A stretch of 64,000 nt of DNA, from positions 124,001 to 188,000 of the forward strand of contig NZ_QETF01000005.1 of assembly GCF_003129565.1 (NCBI RefSeq), given 5' to 3'. The DNA is from Salibaculum griseiflavum. GTDB lineage: Bacteria > Pseudomonadota > Alphaproteobacteria > Rhodobacterales > Rhodobacteraceae. Positions 8,162 through 19,017 of the stretch are shown here, in pieces (the first letter of the stretch is position 1; the number at the start of each line of letters is the position of its first letter). The position numbers and the translations under genes were made by a program. The notes below the pieces were generated by a model. That model had not been told where the DNA came from, searched no databases, and saw only the letters and a program-made list of their open reading frames with translations.

Positions 8162-9238
8162 ATGGCAACGGCAGATCTTCTTCAAATGACAGACAAGGCA
8201 TCGGCAGACAAACAGAAGGCCCTCGATTCCGCGCTGGCGCAGATCGAACGGCAGTTCGGCAAGGGTTCCATCATGAAGATGGGCGGTGACAACGCCATGC
8301 GCGATATCGAGGCGACCTCGACCGGCTCTCTGGGGCTGGATATCGCGCTGGGCATCGGTGGGCTGCCCAAGGGCCGCATCATCGAGATCTACGGCCCCGA
8401 GTCCTCGGGCAAGACCACGCTGACCCTGCATGCGGTGGCCGAGGAACAGAAAAAGGGCGGCGTGTGCGCCTTCGTCGACGCCGAACACGCGCTCGACCCG
8501 CAATATGCCAAGAAACTGGGCGTCGACCTGGACGAGCTGCTGATCTCGCAGCCCGATACCGGCGAGCAGGCGCTTGAAATCACCGACACGCTGGTGCGCT
8601 CGGGTGCGGTCAACATGGTCGTGGTCGACTCGGTTGCGGCGCTGACCCCGAAATCCGAGCTTGAGGGCGATATGGGCGACAGCTCCGTCGGCGTCCATGC
8701 CCGCCTGATGTCCCAGGCGATGCGCAAGCTGACCGGCTCGATTGCGCGGTCGAACTGCATGGTCATCTTCATCAACCAGATTCGCATGAAGATCGGCGTG
8801 ATGTTCGGCAGCCCCGAAACCACCACGGGCGGCAACGCTCTGAAATTCTATTCCTCGGTCCGGCTGGATATTCGCCGCATCGGTGCCATCAAGGACCGCG
8901 ACGAGGTCGTCGGCAACGCGACCCGGGTAAAGGTCGTGAAAAACAAGGTGGCGCCGCCCTTCAAGCAGGTGGAATTCGACATCATGTATGGTGAGGGCAT
9001 CTCCAAGAACGGCGAGTTGCTGGACCTGGGCGTCAAGGCCGGCGTGGTCGAGAAATCCGGCGCATGGTTCAGCTATGGCGACGAACGCATCGGACAGGGC
9101 CGCGAGAACGCCAAGACTTTTCTGAAGGAGAACGCTGCCATCGCGCACGAGATCGAGGACAAGATCCGTGCGGCCCATGGGCTTGATTTCGACATGCCGC
9201 CGGGCGCAGATGACGAGGACGACCTGGTCGAAAGCTGA
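8162..9238 (+). CDS. recA: Recombinase RecA
   Basis: A 358-residue RecA, close to the normal length. It forms nucleoprotein filaments on single-stranded DNA, drives strand exchange and triggers LexA autocleavage. Visible signatures are the Walker A loop [10 protein letters not shown] near residue 75, [10 protein letters not shown] near 105, the Walker [10 protein letters not shown] near 155, the L2 loop region [21 protein letters not shown] near 205-225, and an acidic C-terminal tail DDEDDLVES. The ATG at 8162 is used; a longer in-frame start at 8123 would run back toward the operator and lacks homology. Regulation by the two upstream SOS boxes is expected, and a terminator follows. Confidence 0.98.
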   Translation: MATADLLQMTDKASADKQKALDSALAQIERQFGKGSIMKMGGDNAMRDIEATSTGSLGLDIALGIGGLPKGRIIEIYGPESSGKTTLTLHAVAEEQKKGGVCAFVDAEHALDPQYAKKLGVDLDELLISQPDTGEQALEITDTLVRSGAVNMVVVDSVAALTPKSELEGDMGDSSVGVHARLMSQAMRKLTGSIARSNCMVIFINQIRMKIGVMFGSPETTTGGNALKFYSSVRLDIRRIGAIKDRDEVVGNATRVKVVKNKVAPPFKQVEFDIMYGEGISKNGELLDLGVKAGVVEKSGAWFSYGDERIGQGRENAKTFLKENAAIAHEIEDKIRAAHGLDFDMPPGADDEDDLVES

Positions 9239-9267
9239 CCGACCCCGCTCCTTGGAAACATCACGAA

Positions 9268-9301
9268 GGCATCGGCCGCCGCGCCGGTGCCTTTTCCTTT
9301 T
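9268..9301 (+). terminator. Rho-independent terminator after recA
   Basis: A 9-bp stem GGCATCGGC/GCCGGTGCC (9268-9276 with 9283-9291) with a six-base loop is followed by TTTTCCTTTT. It lies 30 bases after the recA stop and separates recA from alaS. Confidence 0.8.
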
Positions 9302-9367
9302 GCACCCTGTGGACAGTGGCGCGGGGCAGGGCTATTTCTGACCGGCCAGAAAACCCGGGACCGAACC

Positions 9368-12016
9368 ATGACCAGCCTTGCCGATATTCGCAGCACCTTC
9401 CTCGACTATTTCCATCGTCAGGGCCATGAGGTCGTGCCCAGCTCGCCGCTGGTGCCGCGCAACGATCCCACGCTGATGTTCACCAATTCAGGCATGGTCC
9501 AGTTCAAGAACCTGTTCACCGGGCTGGAACATCGCGACTACAAGCGCGCCACCACCAGCCAGAAATGCGTGCGCGCCGGCGGTAAGCACAACGACCTGGA
9601 CAATGTCGGCTATACCGCCCGGCACCATACCTTCTTCGAGATGCTGGGGAATTTCAGCTTTGGCGACTATTTCAAGTCCGAGGCGATCCCTTTCGCATGG
9701 GAGCTGCTGACCAGGGATTTCGGCATCGACGCCTCGCGCCTGCTGACCACGGTCTATCACACCGATGACGAGGCGGTGGAGATCTGGAAAAAGGTCGGCG
9801 TGCCCGAGGACCGGATTATCCGCATCGATACCTCGGACAATTTCTGGCAGATGGGCCCGACCGGCCCCTGCGGCCCCTGCACCGAGATCTTCTATGACCA
9901 CGGGGATCACATCTGGGGCGGTCCTCCGGGCAGCCCGGAAGAGGATGGCGACCGCTTCATCGAGATCTGGAACATCGTTTTCATGCAGAACGAGCAGTTC
10001 GAGGATGGCTCCATGGTGCCGCTTGATATGCAGTCCATCGACACCGGCATGGGGCTGGAGCGGATCGGCGCGCTGCTGCAGGGCAAGCACGACAATTACG
10101 ACACCGATCTGATGCGCGCCCTGATAGAGGCCTCGGCCCATGCGACCAGCGTGGACCCCGATGGCGACGGCAACGTGCATCACCGGGTGATCGCGGACCA
10201 CCTGCGCTCGACCTCTTTCCTGATCGCCGAGGGTGTGCTGCCGTCGAACGAGGGGCGCGGCTACGTGCTGCGCCGGATCATGCGTCGTGCCATGCGGCAC
10301 GCGCATTTGCTGGGCGCCAAGGATCCGGTGATGCATCGCCTTGTTCCGGAGCTGGTCAAGCAGATGGGCGGACACTACCCGGAACTGAGCGAACGGCAGG
10401 CCACGATCGAGGAAACCCTGCTGGGCGAAGAGGAACGGTTCCAACAGACGCTGGACCGCGGTTTGAAACTGCTGGCCGAGGAAAGCACCGGGCTGGAAGA
10501 GGGGCAGTCGCTGCCCGGGGAAACGGCCTTCAAACTATATGACACCTATGGGTTCCCGCTGGACCTGACGCAGGATGCGCTGCGCGACCGCGGCATCCTC
10601 GTCGATACCGACGGGTTCGACGCGGCGATGGCCGAGCAGAAGGCCAAGGCGCGTGCCGCGTGGGCCGGATCGGGCGAGGCGGCGGATGCGGCCGTCTGGT
10701 TCGACATCGCCGATGAACATGGCGCGACGGATTTCCTGGGCTATGACACCGAGAAGGCCGAGGGCCAGATCATCGCCATCGTCAGCGGGTCCGACCGGGC
10801 CGAGGCCGCCAGATCCGGCGAGACCGTCCAGATCGTCTGCAACCAGACGCCATTCTATGCCGAAAGCGGGGGGCAGGTGGGGGACAGCGGCACGCTGACC
10901 ACCGATACCGGCCGCGCGACGATCACCGACACCAAGAAGGCCGCCGGGGTCTTCATTCATTTCGCCGAAGTGACCGAGGGCGAGATCACGCGGGGGCAGG
11001 GCGCCGAGCTGGAGGTCGATCATGGCCGCCGCACGGATATCCGCGCCAACCACTCGGCCACACACCTGCTGCACGAAGCTCTGCGCGAGGCGCTCGGCGA
11101 TCATGTGGCGCAGCGCGGCTCGCTGAATGCGCCCGACCGGCTGCGGTTCGATTTCAGCCATGGCAAGGCCATTTCGCTGGACGAGATGCGGCAGATCGAA
11201 CACCGCGTGAACGAGATGATCCGCCAGAACAGCCCGGTCACCACCCGGATCATGACACCGGACGATGCCCGCTCGCTGGGCGCGCAGGCGCTCTTTGGCG
11301 AGAAATATGGCGACGAGGTGCGCGTTGTCTCGATGGGTAAGGCCGATACCGGCAAGGGGCTGGATGGCCAGACCTGGTCGATCGAACTGTGCGGCGGCAC
11401 CCATGTGCGCCAGACCGGCGATATCGGGGCCTTCGTCTGCCTCGGTGACAGCGCGTCAAGCGCCGGGGTGCGACGTGTCGAGGCGCTGACGGGGCAGGCG
11501 GCGCTTGACTACCTGTCGGCGCAGGATCACCGCCTGGCCGAGGCGGCGCTGATGCTCAAGACGCAGGCCGCCGAGGTGCCCGAGCGCATCAAGGCGCTGA
11601 TGGACGACCGCAAGGCGCTGCAGAACGAGGTGGCGCAACTGCGCCGTGAACTGGCCATGGGCGGCGGTGGATCGGCCGGGCCAGAGGCCAAGGAAATCAA
11701 TGGAGTATCCTTCAAGGCTCAGGTGCTTTCCGGCGTCACCGGCAAGGATCTGCCGGGCATCATCGACGAGATGAAGGGCCAGATGGGCAGCGGCGCCGTG
11801 TTGCTGATCGCCGATACCGGCGGCAAGGCCGCCGTGGCGGCGGGCGTCACCAAGGACCTGACCGACAGGGTCAGCGCCGTGGATTTGGTGCGCGCGGCCG
11901 TCGCCGAACTGGGCGGCAAAGGCGGCGGTGGCCGCCCCGATATGGCCCAGGGCGGCGGCAAGGATGCCGCCAATGCAGAGGCGGCGATCGCCGCTGCCGA
12001 ACAGGTTCTGCAATAA
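9368..12016 (+). CDS. alaS: Alanine-tRNA ligase
   Basis: An 882-residue class II aminoacyl-tRNA synthetase that charges tRNA-Ala and edits Ser/Gly mischarging. The catalytic core occupies about residues 1-450 (motif around RPYLP-type N-terminus [60 protein letters not shown]). The editing domain follows, with zinc/water ligands in HSATHLLH near 560 and CGGTH near 675. A glycine-rich C-Ala/DHHA1 domain closes the protein. The ATG at 9368 aligns with the family N-terminus. Its position right after recA is common in proteobacteria. Confidence 0.98.
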   Translation: MTSLADIRSTFLDYFHRQGHEVVPSSPLVPRNDPTLMFTNSGMVQFKNLFTGLEHRDYKRATTSQKCVRAGGKHNDLDNVGYTARHHTFFEMLGNFSFGDYFKSEAIPFAWELLTRDFGIDASRLLTTVYHTDDEAVEIWKKVGVPEDRIIRIDTSDNFWQMGPTGPCGPCTEIFYDHGDHIWGGPPGSPEEDGDRFIEIWNIVFMQNEQFEDGSMVPLDMQSIDTGMGLERIGALLQGKHDNYDTDLMRALIEASAHATSVDPDGDGNVHHRVIADHLRSTSFLIAEGVLPSNEGRGYVLRRIMRRAMRHAHLLGAKDPVMHRLVPELVKQMGGHYPELSERQATIEETLLGEEERFQQTLDRGLKLLAEESTGLEEGQSLPGETAFKLYDTYGFPLDLTQDALRDRGILVDTDGFDAAMAEQKAKARAAWAGSGEAADAAVWFDIADEHGATDFLGYDTEKAEGQIIAIVSGSDRAEAARSGETVQIVCNQTPFYAESGGQVGDSGTLTTDTGRATITDTKKAAGVFIHFAEVTEGEITRGQGAELEVDHGRRTDIRANHSATHLLHEALREALGDHVAQRGSLNAPDRLRFDFSHGKAISLDEMRQIEHRVNEMIRQNSPVTTRIMTPDDARSLGAQALFGEKYGDEVRVVSMGKADTGKGLDGQTWSIELCGGTHVRQTGDIGAFVCLGDSASSAGVRRVEALTGQAALDYLSAQDHRLAEAALMLKTQAAEVPERIKALMDDRKALQNEVAQLRRELAMGGGGSAGPEAKEINGVSFKAQVLSGVTGKDLPGIIDEMKGQMGSGAVLLIADTGGKAAVAAGVTKDLTDRVSAVDLVRAAVAELGGKGGGGRPDMAQGGGKDAANAEAAIAAAEQVLQ

Positions 12017-12032
12017 GGGAGGGAGCAACGCC

Positions 12033-12320
12033 ATGCCCGCACTCTGGATCGCCCACGTGACCGTTACCGACCCCGAGTCCTATGGCGAATACGCTAAGCT
12101 CGCCGGGCCGGCCATCGCCGCCCATGGGGGCAAATTCCTCGCCCGGGGCGGGCGGTTCGTCCAGCTGGAAGGCAAGGAACGCCCGCGTAACGTCGTGGCG
12201 CGCTTTCCGTCGGTCGAGGCGGCGGTGGCGTGCTACAACAGCCCGGACTATCAACAGGCCCTGAGCCATGCGCGTGGCGCGTCGGAACGAGACTTGATGG
12301 TCCTCGAAATCGACGAATAG
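12033..12320 (+). CDS. DUF1330 family protein
   Basis: A 95-residue protein of the DUF1330 (YciI/dimeric alpha-beta barrel-like) family. Features are the start ALWIAHVTVTDPESYGEYAKLA, the central GGKFLARGGR turn and FPSVEAAVACYNSPDYQ. The biochemical role of the family is unknown. A strong GGGAGGGAG ribosome binding site lies just before the ATG at 12033, 16 bases after the alaS stop, so it is probably co-transcribed with alaS. No signal peptide or membrane segment. Confidence 0.85.
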   Translation: MPALWIAHVTVTDPESYGEYAKLAGPAIAAHGGKFLARGGRFVQLEGKERPRNVVARFPSVEAAVACYNSPDYQQALSHARGASERDLMVLEIDE

Positions 12321-12323
12321 TCA

Positions 12324-12349
12324 TTCGCCCGGCGGCAGGGCCGGGCGAA
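12324..12349. terminator. Hairpin between convergent genes
   Basis: A perfect 10-bp inverted repeat TTCGCCCGGC/GCCGGGCGAA with a six-base loop lies between the DUF1330 stop and the typA stop. No long U-run follows on either strand (only AATTT on plus), so it is a likely but not ideal bidirectional terminator. Confidence 0.5.
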
Positions 12350-12368
12350 CGAATTTCCGGAAATCGGT

Positions 12369-14189
12369 TCAGCCTGCCGCCTTGGCGTGGCGCTTGCGTT
12401 CGTGCGGGTCGAGGTAACGTTTGCGCAGGCGAATGGCGTTCGGCGTTACCTCGACCAGTTCATCATCGTCGATATAGGCGATGGCCTCTTCCAGCGACAT
12501 CTGAACCGGCGTCGTCAGGCGCACCGCCTCGTCCGTGCCGGAGGCGCGCACATTGGTCAGCTTCTTCCCCTTCAGCGGGTTCACTTCGAGGTCATTGTCG
12601 CGGGAATGTTCGCCGATGATCATGCCGGTATAGACATCCGTCTGGGCGCCGATGAACATCTTGCCCCGGTCTTCGAGGTTCCACAGGGCGAAGGCGACCG
12701 ACTGGCCGTTCTCCATCGAGATCAGAACCCCCTGGCGGCGGCCGGGGATCTTGCCCTTGTGGGGCACCCAGCCGTGGAAGATGCGGTTGAGCACACCGGA
12801 GCCGCGCGTATCGGTCAGGAATTCGCCGTGATAGCCGATCAGTCCGCGGCTTGGCACATGGGCGACGATGCGGGTCTTGCCGGCCCCGGCCTGTTTCATC
12901 TCGACCAGCTCGCCCTTGCGGGGGCCGGTCAGTTTCTCGATCACCGCGCCGGAGTATTCGTCATCCACGTCGATGGTGACTTCCTCGACCGGTTCCATGG
13001 TCTGGCCGTCCTGTTCCTGGAACAGGACGCGCGGGCGGGAGATCGACAGTTCGAACCCTTCGCGGCGCATGTTCTCGATCAGCACGCCCATCTGCAATTC
13101 GCCGCGTCCGGCCACGTCGAAGGCCTCGCCGCCGGGCGTATCGGTGACCTTGATGGCGACATTGGTTTCGGCCTCTTTCATCAGGCGCTCGCGGATGACG
13201 CGCGACTGCACCTTCTTGCCGTCGCGGCCCGCCAGCGGGCTGTCATTGATGCCGAAGGTGACAGAGATCGTCGGCGGGTCGATGGGCTGGGCCGGGATCG
13301 CCTCGGTCACTTCGGGAGCGCAGATCGTGTCGGCCACGGTGGCCTTGGCCATGCCCGCGATGCTGACGATATCGCCGGCGACGGCTTCGTCGATGGGTTG
13401 CTGGGCCAGGCCCCGGAAGGCGAGGATCTTCGAGACCCGGAAGCTTTCGATCCGGTCGCCCTCGCGGCTGAGCGCCTGCACCGTGGCGCCGGGCTTGAGG
13501 GTGCCGCTTTCCACGCGGCCGGTGAGCAGACGCCCGATGAAGGGGTCGGCGCCCAGGGTGACCGCGAGCATCGAAAAGGGCGCGTCCTTGGCCGCGATCT
13601 GTTTCGGTGCGGGAACATGTTCGACGATAAGGTCGAAGAGGGCGGTCAGGTCCTTTTGCGGTCCGTCCAGCTCGGTATCGGCCCATCCGGCGCGGCCCGA
13701 GGCATAGAGATGCGGGAAATCCAGTTGGTCCTCGTCGGCGTCCAGCGCCGAGAAGAGGTCGAACACCTCGTCCAGCGCGCGGTCGGGTTCCGCGTCGGGC
13801 TTGTCGACCTTGTTTAGCACCACGATCGGGCGCAGGCCAAGCGCCAGCGCCTTGGAGGTGACGAACTTGGTCTGGGGCATCGGGCCCTCGGCGGCATCGA
13901 CCAGCAGGACCACACCGTCGACCATGGAGAGGATGCGTTCCACCTCGCCGCCGAAATCGGCGTGGCCGGGGGTGTCGACGATATTGATGCGCGTGTCGCC
14001 CCATTCCACCGATGTGGCCTTGGCCAGGATGGTGATGCCGCGTTCGCGTTCGAGGTCGTTGCTGTCCATGGCCCGTTCGGCCACGGCCTGGTTTTCACGG
14101 AACGCGCCCGATTGCTTGAGCAGTTCGTCCACGAGCGTAGTCTTGCCGTGGTCGACATGGGCGATGATGGCGATATTGCGCAGGTCCAT
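12369..14189 (-). CDS. typA: Ribosome-associated translational GTPase TypA/BipA
   Basis: A 606-residue translational GTPase of the TypA/BipA family, involved in 50S assembly and stress adaptation. The G domain shows G1 [11 protein letters not shown]3 [11 protein letters not shown] and G4 NKVD in the first 135 residues. Domains II and V and the BipA-specific C-terminal region (with [15 protein letters not shown] and [27 protein letters not shown]) follow. Length matches the family. It is transcribed alone, convergent to the DUF1330 gene. GC-rich codon use matches its neighbours. Confidence 0.97.
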   Translation of the reverse strand: MDLRNIAIIAHVDHGKTTLVDELLKQSGAFRENQAVAERAMDSNDLERERGITILAKATSVEWGDTRINIVDTPGHADFGGEVERILSMVDGVVLLVDAAEGPMPQTKFVTSKALALGLRPIVVLNKVDKPDAEPDRALDEVFDLFSALDADEDQLDFPHLYASGRAGWADTELDGPQKDLTALFDLIVEHVPAPKQIAAKDAPFSMLAVTLGADPFIGRLLTGRVESGTLKPGATVQALSREGDRIESFRVSKILAFRGLAQQPIDEAVAGDIVSIAGMAKATVADTICAPEVTEAIPAQPIDPPTISVTFGINDSPLAGRDGKKVQSRVIRERLMKEAETNVAIKVTDTPGGEAFDVAGRGELQMGVLIENMRREGFELSISRPRVLFQEQDGQTMEPVEEVTIDVDDEYSGAVIEKLTGPRKGELVEMKQAGAGKTRIVAHVPSRGLIGYHGEFLTDTRGSGVLNRIFHGWVPHKGKIPGRRQGVLISMENGQSVAFALWNLEDRGKMFIGAQTDVYTGMIIGEHSRDNDLEVNPLKGKKLTNVRASGTDEAVRLTTPVQMSLEEAIAYIDDDELVEVTPNAIRLRKRYLDPHERKRHAKAAG

Positions 14190-14293
14190 TTGGGTGTCCT
14201 TCGGAAGAGTTGCGCAGGCCTTATCCGCTGTCCGGTCAAAAGGCGAGGGGGCGTTTTCAAATTGTCTGCTGCGCAGGCAGGTTTTGTGTGATT

Positions 14294-14331
14294 GGGGCCC
14301 TGCCCCAAACCCCGGAGTATTGCCGGCGAGA
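14294..14331. repeat. Short intergenic GC hairpin repeat, copy 1
   Basis: GGGGCCCTGCCCC (hairpin GGGGC/GCCCC) is followed by AAACCCCGGAGTATT and a GGCGAGATGA tail, in the gap between typA and the SMR gene. A related arrangement (GGGGGCGCTGCCCCC, then ACCCCCGCGGTATTTATG) is present at 20580-20615. From memory, elements with this look are dispersed between genes in many Rhodobacteraceae; function unknown. Confidence 0.5.
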
Positions 14332-14337
14332 TGAGAG

Positions 14338-14673
14338 TCAGTGGGTGGCGGTCTGGGAGAAGAGCTGGATGATGACGATCCCGGCGAGGATCAGGCCGAT
14401 GCCGATGATGGCCGCCAGATCGAGCGTTTGCCGGAAGGCAAGCCAGCCGATCAGCGCGATGAAGACGATGCCCAGCCCGGACCACATGGCATACATGATG
14501 CCGACCGGCATGTATTTCAGGGTCAGCGAGAGCAGGTAGAAGCTGATCGCATAGGCTACGACCACGAGCGCCGAGGGCCAGAGCCGCGTGAATTGCTGGC
14601 TGGCCTGCAGGGCCGAGGTGCCGATGGTTTCTGCGGCGACGGCCAGCAGCAGGAAGAGGTAGTGCTTGGGCAT
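14338..14673 (-). CDS. Small multidrug resistance (SMR) family transporter
   Basis: A 111-residue inner-membrane protein with four hydrophobic segments, the length and layout of EmrE/SMR proteins. The key membrane-embedded glutamate is present in TM1 (LLAVAAETIGTSAL, residue 15), and the conserved GIMYAMWSGLGIV segment of TM3 is intact. Family members work as proton-coupled antiporters of quaternary cations or guanidinium. The gene starts four bases after the stop of the YitT-like gene, so the two are co-transcribed. Whether it is a drug pump or a guanidinium exporter cannot be told. Confidence 0.9.
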   Translation of the reverse strand: MPKHYLFLLLAVAAETIGTSALQASQQFTRLWPSALVVVAYAISFYLLSLTLKYMPVGIMYAMWSGLGIVFIALIGWLAFRQTLDLAAIIGIGLILAGIVIIQLFSQTATH

Positions 14674-14677
14674 GTTT

Positions 14678-15289
14678 CTAGCGTCCCGTGTAGCGATCGT
14701 GGCGGTGATTGGTGGCGATGATCAGGTTGGCGACCACGGCCCCGGCCAGCGAGAAGAGCACCATGCGGGGGGCGAGGATGGCGAAGGCGGCGGCGAAAAG
14801 CGCGGCGTCGAAGGCAAGTTGCACATAACCGGCCCGGAACCCGGTGCGGTCCTGTATGACCAGTCCCAGCACGCCCACACCGCCAAGCGAGGCGCCGTGG
14901 CGGAAAAGCACGATCAGGCCAAGCCCGGTCACGGCGCCCACCAGCAGGGCGCCGAGCACCGGGTCAAGCTGCTCGAAGCGGATCAGGGACGGGAAGGTTT
15001 CGGCCATCACGGACACCAGGGTCACGCAGATCACGCTCTTGACCACGAAACGTTTGCCCAGCCGCACCCAGCCCAGCCAGTAGAAGGGCAGGTTGAGCGC
15101 GAAGAAGATCGCCCCGAAAGACCATCCGGTGACGTAGGAAAGCAGCACCGCCAGCCCTGCCGTCTGCCCGGTGATCAGGCCCAGATGGGTCAGCATGGTG
15201 ACCCCCAGCGCACACATGGCGGTGCCGAGTGCGAAGGCTTGCGCGTCTTCCAACGCGGTATGGGGTGTGGTGGAACTTTCCTGAGCCAT
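14678..15289 (-). CDS. YitT family (DUF161) membrane protein
   Basis: A 203-residue membrane protein with about six hydrophobic helices. The pattern ALGVTMLTHLGLITGQTAGLAVLLSYVTGWSFG resembles the repeated glycine-rich start of YitT/DUF161 domains. LVLFRHGASLGGVGVLGLVIQDRTGFRAGYVQL matches the second half. The C-terminal DUF2179 cytoplasmic domain of long YitT proteins is missing, as usual for the short form. The ATG at 15289 (MAQESS) is preferred to an upstream TTG. Function in the family is unknown; transport is inferred only from topology. Confidence 0.8.
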   Translation of the reverse strand: MAQESSTTPHTALEDAQAFALGTAMCALGVTMLTHLGLITGQTAGLAVLLSYVTGWSFGAIFFALNLPFYWLGWVRLGKRFVVKSVICVTLVSVMAETFPSLIRFEQLDPVLGALLVGAVTGLGLIVLFRHGASLGGVGVLGLVIQDRTGFRAGYVQLAFDAALFAAAFAILAPRMVLFSLAGAVVANLIIATNHRHDRYTGR

Positions 15290-15329
15290 GGCCGTTGCGC
15301 TAGGGCAGGATAGCCCCGGTGTCAAAACG

Positions 15330-15356
15330 AAAAAGGGCCGCCCCTTGGGACGGCCC
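15330..15356 (-). terminator. Rho-independent terminator after icd
   Basis: Read on the minus strand, GGGCCGTCCC-AA-GGGGCGGCCC forms a 10-bp stem (one T-G pair) followed by TTTTT. It starts 20 bases after the icd stop. Confidence 0.85.
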
Positions 15357-15375
15357 GACCCGGAATGCGCGGCGC

Positions 15376-16590
15376 TCAGCCTGCCAGCGCCTTGTTCAGG
15401 TTCTCGTCGATCTTCTCAAGGAAGCCCTCGGTCGTCAGCCAGCGCTGATCTGGGCCGACCAGAAGGGCCAGGTCCTTGGTCATGTAGCCGCTTTCGACCG
15501 TGTTCACGATGACCTTTTCGAGGGTCTCCGCGAAGGTCTTGAGCTGCGCGTTGTCGTCGAGTTTGGCCCGGTGCTTGAGCCCGCCGGTCCAGGCGTAGAT
15601 CGAGGCGATGGAGTTGGTCGAGGTCGCCTCGCCCTTCTGGTGCTGGCGGTAGTGGCGGGTGACGGTGCCGTGGGCGGCCTCGGCCTCGACGATCTTGCCA
15701 TCGGGGGTCATCAATTGGCTGGTCATCAGGCCAAGCGAGCCGAAGCCTTGCGCGACGGTGTCGGACTGCACGTCGCCATCATAGTTCTTGCAGGCCCAGA
15801 CGAAGCCGCCGTTCCATTTCATCGCGCAGGCGACCATGTCGTCGATCAGGCGGTGTTCGTACCAGATGCCGGCCGCGTCGAACCTGTCCTTGAACTCCTC
15901 GTCGAAGACCTGCTGGAAGATCTGCAGGAATTGGCCATCATACTGTTTCAGAATGGTGTTCTTGGTCGACAGGTAGAGCGGCCAGCCCATGTTCAGAGCG
16001 TAGTTCATCGAGGCGCGGGCGAAGTCGCGGATGCTGTCGTCGAGGTTGTACATGCCCATGTAGACGCCGGACGAGGGTGCATCGTAGACCTCTTCCTCGA
16101 TCACGGTGCCGTCCTCGCCAACGAATTTCATGCTGAGCTTGCCGGGGCCGGGGAATTTCATGTCCGTGGCCCGGTACTGGTCGCCGAAGGCGTGGCGGCC
16201 GATCACGATGGGCTTGGTCCAGCCGGGGACGAGGCGCGGCACGTTCTTGCAGATGATGGGCGCCCGGAACACCACGCCGCCCAGGATGTTGCGGATCGTG
16301 CCGTTGGGGCTGCGCCACATCCTTTTCAGGCCGAATTCCTCGACCCGGGCCTCGTCGGGGGTGATGGTGGCACATTTGACCGCGACGCCGACCTCCTTGG
16401 TCTTTTCGGCGGCGTCGATGGTGATCTGGTCCTCGGTGCGGTCGCGTTCCTCGATCCCGAGATCGTAATAGAGCAGATCGATGTCCAGATAGGGCAGGAT
16501 CAGCTTGTCCTTGATGAACTGCCAGATGATGCGGGTCATCTCGTCGCCGTCCATTTCGACGATGGGGTTGTCTACCTTGATCTTCGACAT
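15376..16590 (-). CDS. icd: NADP-dependent isocitrate dehydrogenase, homodimeric
   Basis: A 404-residue NADP-IDH of the eukaryote-like (subfamily II) type, catalysing isocitrate to 2-oxoglutarate plus CO2 with NADPH. Signatures are the start [21 protein letters not shown], the substrate-binding SPNGTIRN near residue 95, the RxxxR region, the metal-binding aspartates in the segment YDGDVQSD, and [11 protein letters not shown] near 305 in the cofactor site. Length is exactly typical. A good terminator follows. The gene next upstream encodes a different, monomeric IDH for the same reaction, so the two are probably expressed under different conditions. Confidence 0.97.
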   Translation of the reverse strand: MSKIKVDNPIVEMDGDEMTRIIWQFIKDKLILPYLDIDLLYYDLGIEERDRTEDQITIDAAEKTKEVGVAVKCATITPDEARVEEFGLKRMWRSPNGTIRNILGGVVFRAPIICKNVPRLVPGWTKPIVIGRHAFGDQYRATDMKFPGPGKLSMKFVGEDGTVIEEEVYDAPSSGVYMGMYNLDDSIRDFARASMNYALNMGWPLYLSTKNTILKQYDGQFLQIFQQVFDEEFKDRFDAAGIWYEHRLIDDMVACAMKWNGGFVWACKNYDGDVQSDTVAQGFGSLGLMTSQLMTPDGKIVEAEAAHGTVTRHYRQHQKGEATSTNSIASIYAWTGGLKHRAKLDDNAQLKTFAETLEKVIVNTVESGYMTKDLALLVGPDQRWLTTEGFLEKIDENLNKALAG

Positions 16591-16616
16591 CGGGCTCTCC
16601 GGATGGGGTTGGGAAT

Positions 16617-16650
16617 GAAAATCGGCGCGACTCGGGTGCGAGTCGCGCCG
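16617..16650 (-). terminator. Rho-independent terminator after the monomeric IDH gene
   Basis: On the minus strand an 11-bp perfect stem CGGCGCGACTC/GAGTCGCGCCG with a six-base loop is followed by ATTTTC. It lies 16 bases after the stop, so the two isocitrate dehydrogenase genes are separate transcription units. Confidence 0.85.
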
Positions 16651-16665
16651 ACCGGTCTAGGCTGT

Positions 16666-18870
16666 TCAGCCGATAATGGCGTTAAGCGCAGGGCTGGGGC
16701 GCATGACGGCGGCCAGCTTGGCATCATCGTTCATGAAGTAGCCGCCCGTATCTGCGGGGCTGCCCTGCGCGGCGGCCAGCTCTCCGGTGATCTGGGCTTC
16801 GCCCTCGGCCAGCGCCTTGGCCATCGGGGCAAACTCCGCGGCCAGCTCGGCATCGTCGGACTGGGCGGCGAGCGCCTCGGCCCAGTAGCGGGCGAACCAG
16901 TAGTGGCTGTCGCGGTTGTCCGGCTCACCGACCTTGCGGCTTGGGCTGCGGTCGTGGTCGAGGATGCCTTGCGTCGCGGCCTCGACCGCGTTGCCCAGCA
17001 CGCGGGCCTTTTCGTTGCCTTTCTGGTCGGCCAGGAACTTGAAGCTTTCGCCCAGGGCGCAGAACTCGCCGAGGCTGTCCCAGCGCAGGTGGTTTTCGGA
17101 ATGCAGCTGCTGGACATGCTTGGGGGCAGAGCCGCCGGCGCCGGTTTCGAACAACCCGCCACCGTTCATCAGCTTGACGATGGAGAGCATCTTGGCGCTG
17201 GTCGCAAGTTCGAGGATCGGGAACAGGTCTGTCAGGTAGTCGCGCAGGACGTTGCCGGTGATGGCGATGGTGTTTTCGCCCTTGGTGATGGTTTCAAGGC
17301 TGGCGCGGGTTGCTTCACGCGGGGCCATGATTTCGAATTTGTCTTCGACACCAGCGGCTTGCAGGATGGGCTTGACGTATTCGATCAGCTGGGCGTCATG
17401 GGCGCGGTTCGCATCCAGCCAGAAAATCGCGCGATAGCCGGTGGCCTTCTGGCGGTCGATGGCCAGTTTCACCCAGTCTTCGATCGGCGCCTTGCGGGCC
17501 GAGGCCGACCGCCAGATGTCGCCCGCCTGCACCGCATGGCTATGCAGGACCGTGCCGTCGTCGAGGATCATCTTGACGGTGCCCGCCTGCGGGATCTCGA
17601 AGGTGGTCGGGTGGCTGCCGTATTCCTCGGCCTTCTGGGCCATCAGGCCAAGGTTCTGCACCGTGCCGGCGGTGGCCGGGTTCAGTTTGCCATTGGCTTT
17701 GAAGAACTTGATGGTCTCGTCATAGACCGGGGCATAGGAATTGTCCGGGATCACGCAATTGGTGTCGTGTTCCTTGCCATCGGGGCCCCAGCCCTTGCCG
17801 CCGGCCCGGATCAGCGCGGGCATCGAGGCGTCGATGATCACGTCGCTGGGCACATGCAGGTTGGTAATGTCGCGGTCACTGTCGACCATGTACATCGGCG
17901 GGCGCGCGGCGCGGCAGGCCTCGATATCTGCCATGATCTCGGGCGCGTCCTTCACCCGCTCCAGCAGGGCGCCAAGGCCCGCATTGGGGTTCACGCCCAG
18001 CTCTTTCATCTTGTCGCCGTGCTTGTCGAAGACCGGCTGAAGCCAGGCCTTGACCGCGTGGCCGAAGATGATCGGGTCGGAGACCTTCATCATCGTCGCC
18101 TTCATGTGCAGCGAGAACAGCGTGCCTTCGTCCTTCGTCTTCTCGATCTCTTCGGCAAGGAAGGCGTCGAGCGCGGCGGCGCTCATGAAGGTGGCGTCGA
18201 CCACGGTGCCGGCGGGGTAGGTGACGCCCTCTTTCAGGACGGTTTCGCCGTCGGCTGTTTCAAGGACGATTTTCGCAGTCGCTTCCTTGTCCAGCGTGGC
18301 CGAGACCTCGTTGGAGAAGAAGTCACCATCTTGCATCGACGCTACACGCGTCTTGCTGTCCGCGGTCCAGTCGCCCATGCGATGCGGGTTGTTCTGGGCA
18401 TAGTTCTTCACGGCGGCGGCGGCGCGACGGTCCGAGTTGCCCTCGCGCAGGACCGGGTTCACCGCCGAGCCCTTGATCGTGTCATACTTGGCGCGCACGG
18501 CCTTCTCGGCGTCGGTCTTGGGCTCATAGGGATAGTCGGGCAGGGCAAAGCCCTTGTCCTGCAATTCCTTGACGGCGGCGACCAGCTGCGGCTCGGAGGC
18601 CGAGATGTTGGGCAGCTTGATCACGTTGGCGTCCGGCGTTTTGACCAGTTCACCGAGCGCGGCGAGATCGTCTGAGAGGCGCTGATCTTCGGCCAGCTCG
18701 TCGGAGAAGGCGGCGATGATGCGGCCGGCCAGCGAGATGTCCCTGGTGCCGACGGTGATGCCCGCGGCCGCGGCGAAGCGCTGGATGATCGGCAGAAGCG
18801 ACGCACTGGCCAGTTCGGGGGCCTCGTCGACCTTTGTATAGACGATATCGGGGGTGTCGGTGTTGGACAT
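16666..18870 (-). CDS. NADP-dependent isocitrate dehydrogenase, monomeric type
   Basis: A 734-residue monomeric IDH, unrelated in length and layout to the 404-residue enzyme next door. Recognisable blocks are [21 protein letters not shown] at the N-terminus, [11 protein letters not shown] near 140, [25 protein letters not shown] near 330-355, [14 protein letters not shown] near 480, [37 protein letters not shown]-like text near 540, and [12 protein letters not shown] near 580. It performs the same TCA step with NADP. Expression is probably independent, because a terminator follows and an inverted repeat lies upstream. The cytoplasmic enzyme acts as a single chain. Confidence 0.97.
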   Translation of the reverse strand: MSNTDTPDIVYTKVDEAPELASASLLPIIQRFAAAAGITVGTRDISLAGRIIAAFSDELAEDQRLSDDLAALGELVKTPDANVIKLPNISASEPQLVAAVKELQDKGFALPDYPYEPKTDAEKAVRAKYDTIKGSAVNPVLREGNSDRRAAAAVKNYAQNNPHRMGDWTADSKTRVASMQDGDFFSNEVSATLDKEATAKIVLETADGETVLKEGVTYPAGTVVDATFMSAAALDAFLAEEIEKTKDEGTLFSLHMKATMMKVSDPIIFGHAVKAWLQPVFDKHGDKMKELGVNPNAGLGALLERVKDAPEIMADIEACRAARPPMYMVDSDRDITNLHVPSDVIIDASMPALIRAGGKGWGPDGKEHDTNCVIPDNSYAPVYDETIKFFKANGKLNPATAGTVQNLGLMAQKAEEYGSHPTTFEIPQAGTVKMILDDGTVLHSHAVQAGDIWRSASARKAPIEDWVKLAIDRQKATGYRAIFWLDANRAHDAQLIEYVKPILQAAGVEDKFEIMAPREATRASLETITKGENTIAITGNVLRDYLTDLFPILELATSAKMLSIVKLMNGGGLFETGAGGSAPKHVQQLHSENHLRWDSLGEFCALGESFKFLADQKGNEKARVLGNAVEAATQGILDHDRSPSRKVGEPDNRDSHYWFARYWAEALAAQSDDAELAAEFAPMAKALAEGEAQITGELAAAQGSPADTGGYFMNDDAKLAAVMRPSPALNAIIG

Positions 18871-18977
18871 GTGGGCTGTGCCTTCTCGTTCGCGTTGACG
18901 AAGTGGTACGCCGGGGGTCAGCCGCCGGGCGTGCCGTCTTGGCCGCCGTTTAGCGGAAATCCCATGTCAGGGGAAGA

Positions 18978-18997
18978 TGGTATGCGACTGTATACCA
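18978..18997. promoter_or_regulatory. Inverted repeat upstream of the monomeric IDH gene
   Basis: TGGTAT-N8-ATACCA, a perfect 6+6 inverted repeat, lies about 108 bases before the IDH start in a short A/T-rich patch. TGGTATACCA-like halves are common in operators of FadR-type GntR regulators, but there the arms are closer. The cognate factor is unknown. Confidence 0.35.
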
Positions 18998-19017
18998 AAT
19001 TTGTCGCAGTCGGCCGC

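Noticed and set aside
12387-13817. 476-codon plus-strand frame opposite typA
   Set aside because: Shadow of a gene whose GTPase motifs are unmistakable on the minus strand.
15319-18675. Very long (over 1,100 codons) plus-strand open frame
   Set aside because: It lies antisense across both isocitrate dehydrogenase genes, which have clear family motifs on the minus strand. Long open antisense frames are expected in GC-rich codon usage, and this one has His/Val/Gly/Ala-biased shadow composition.
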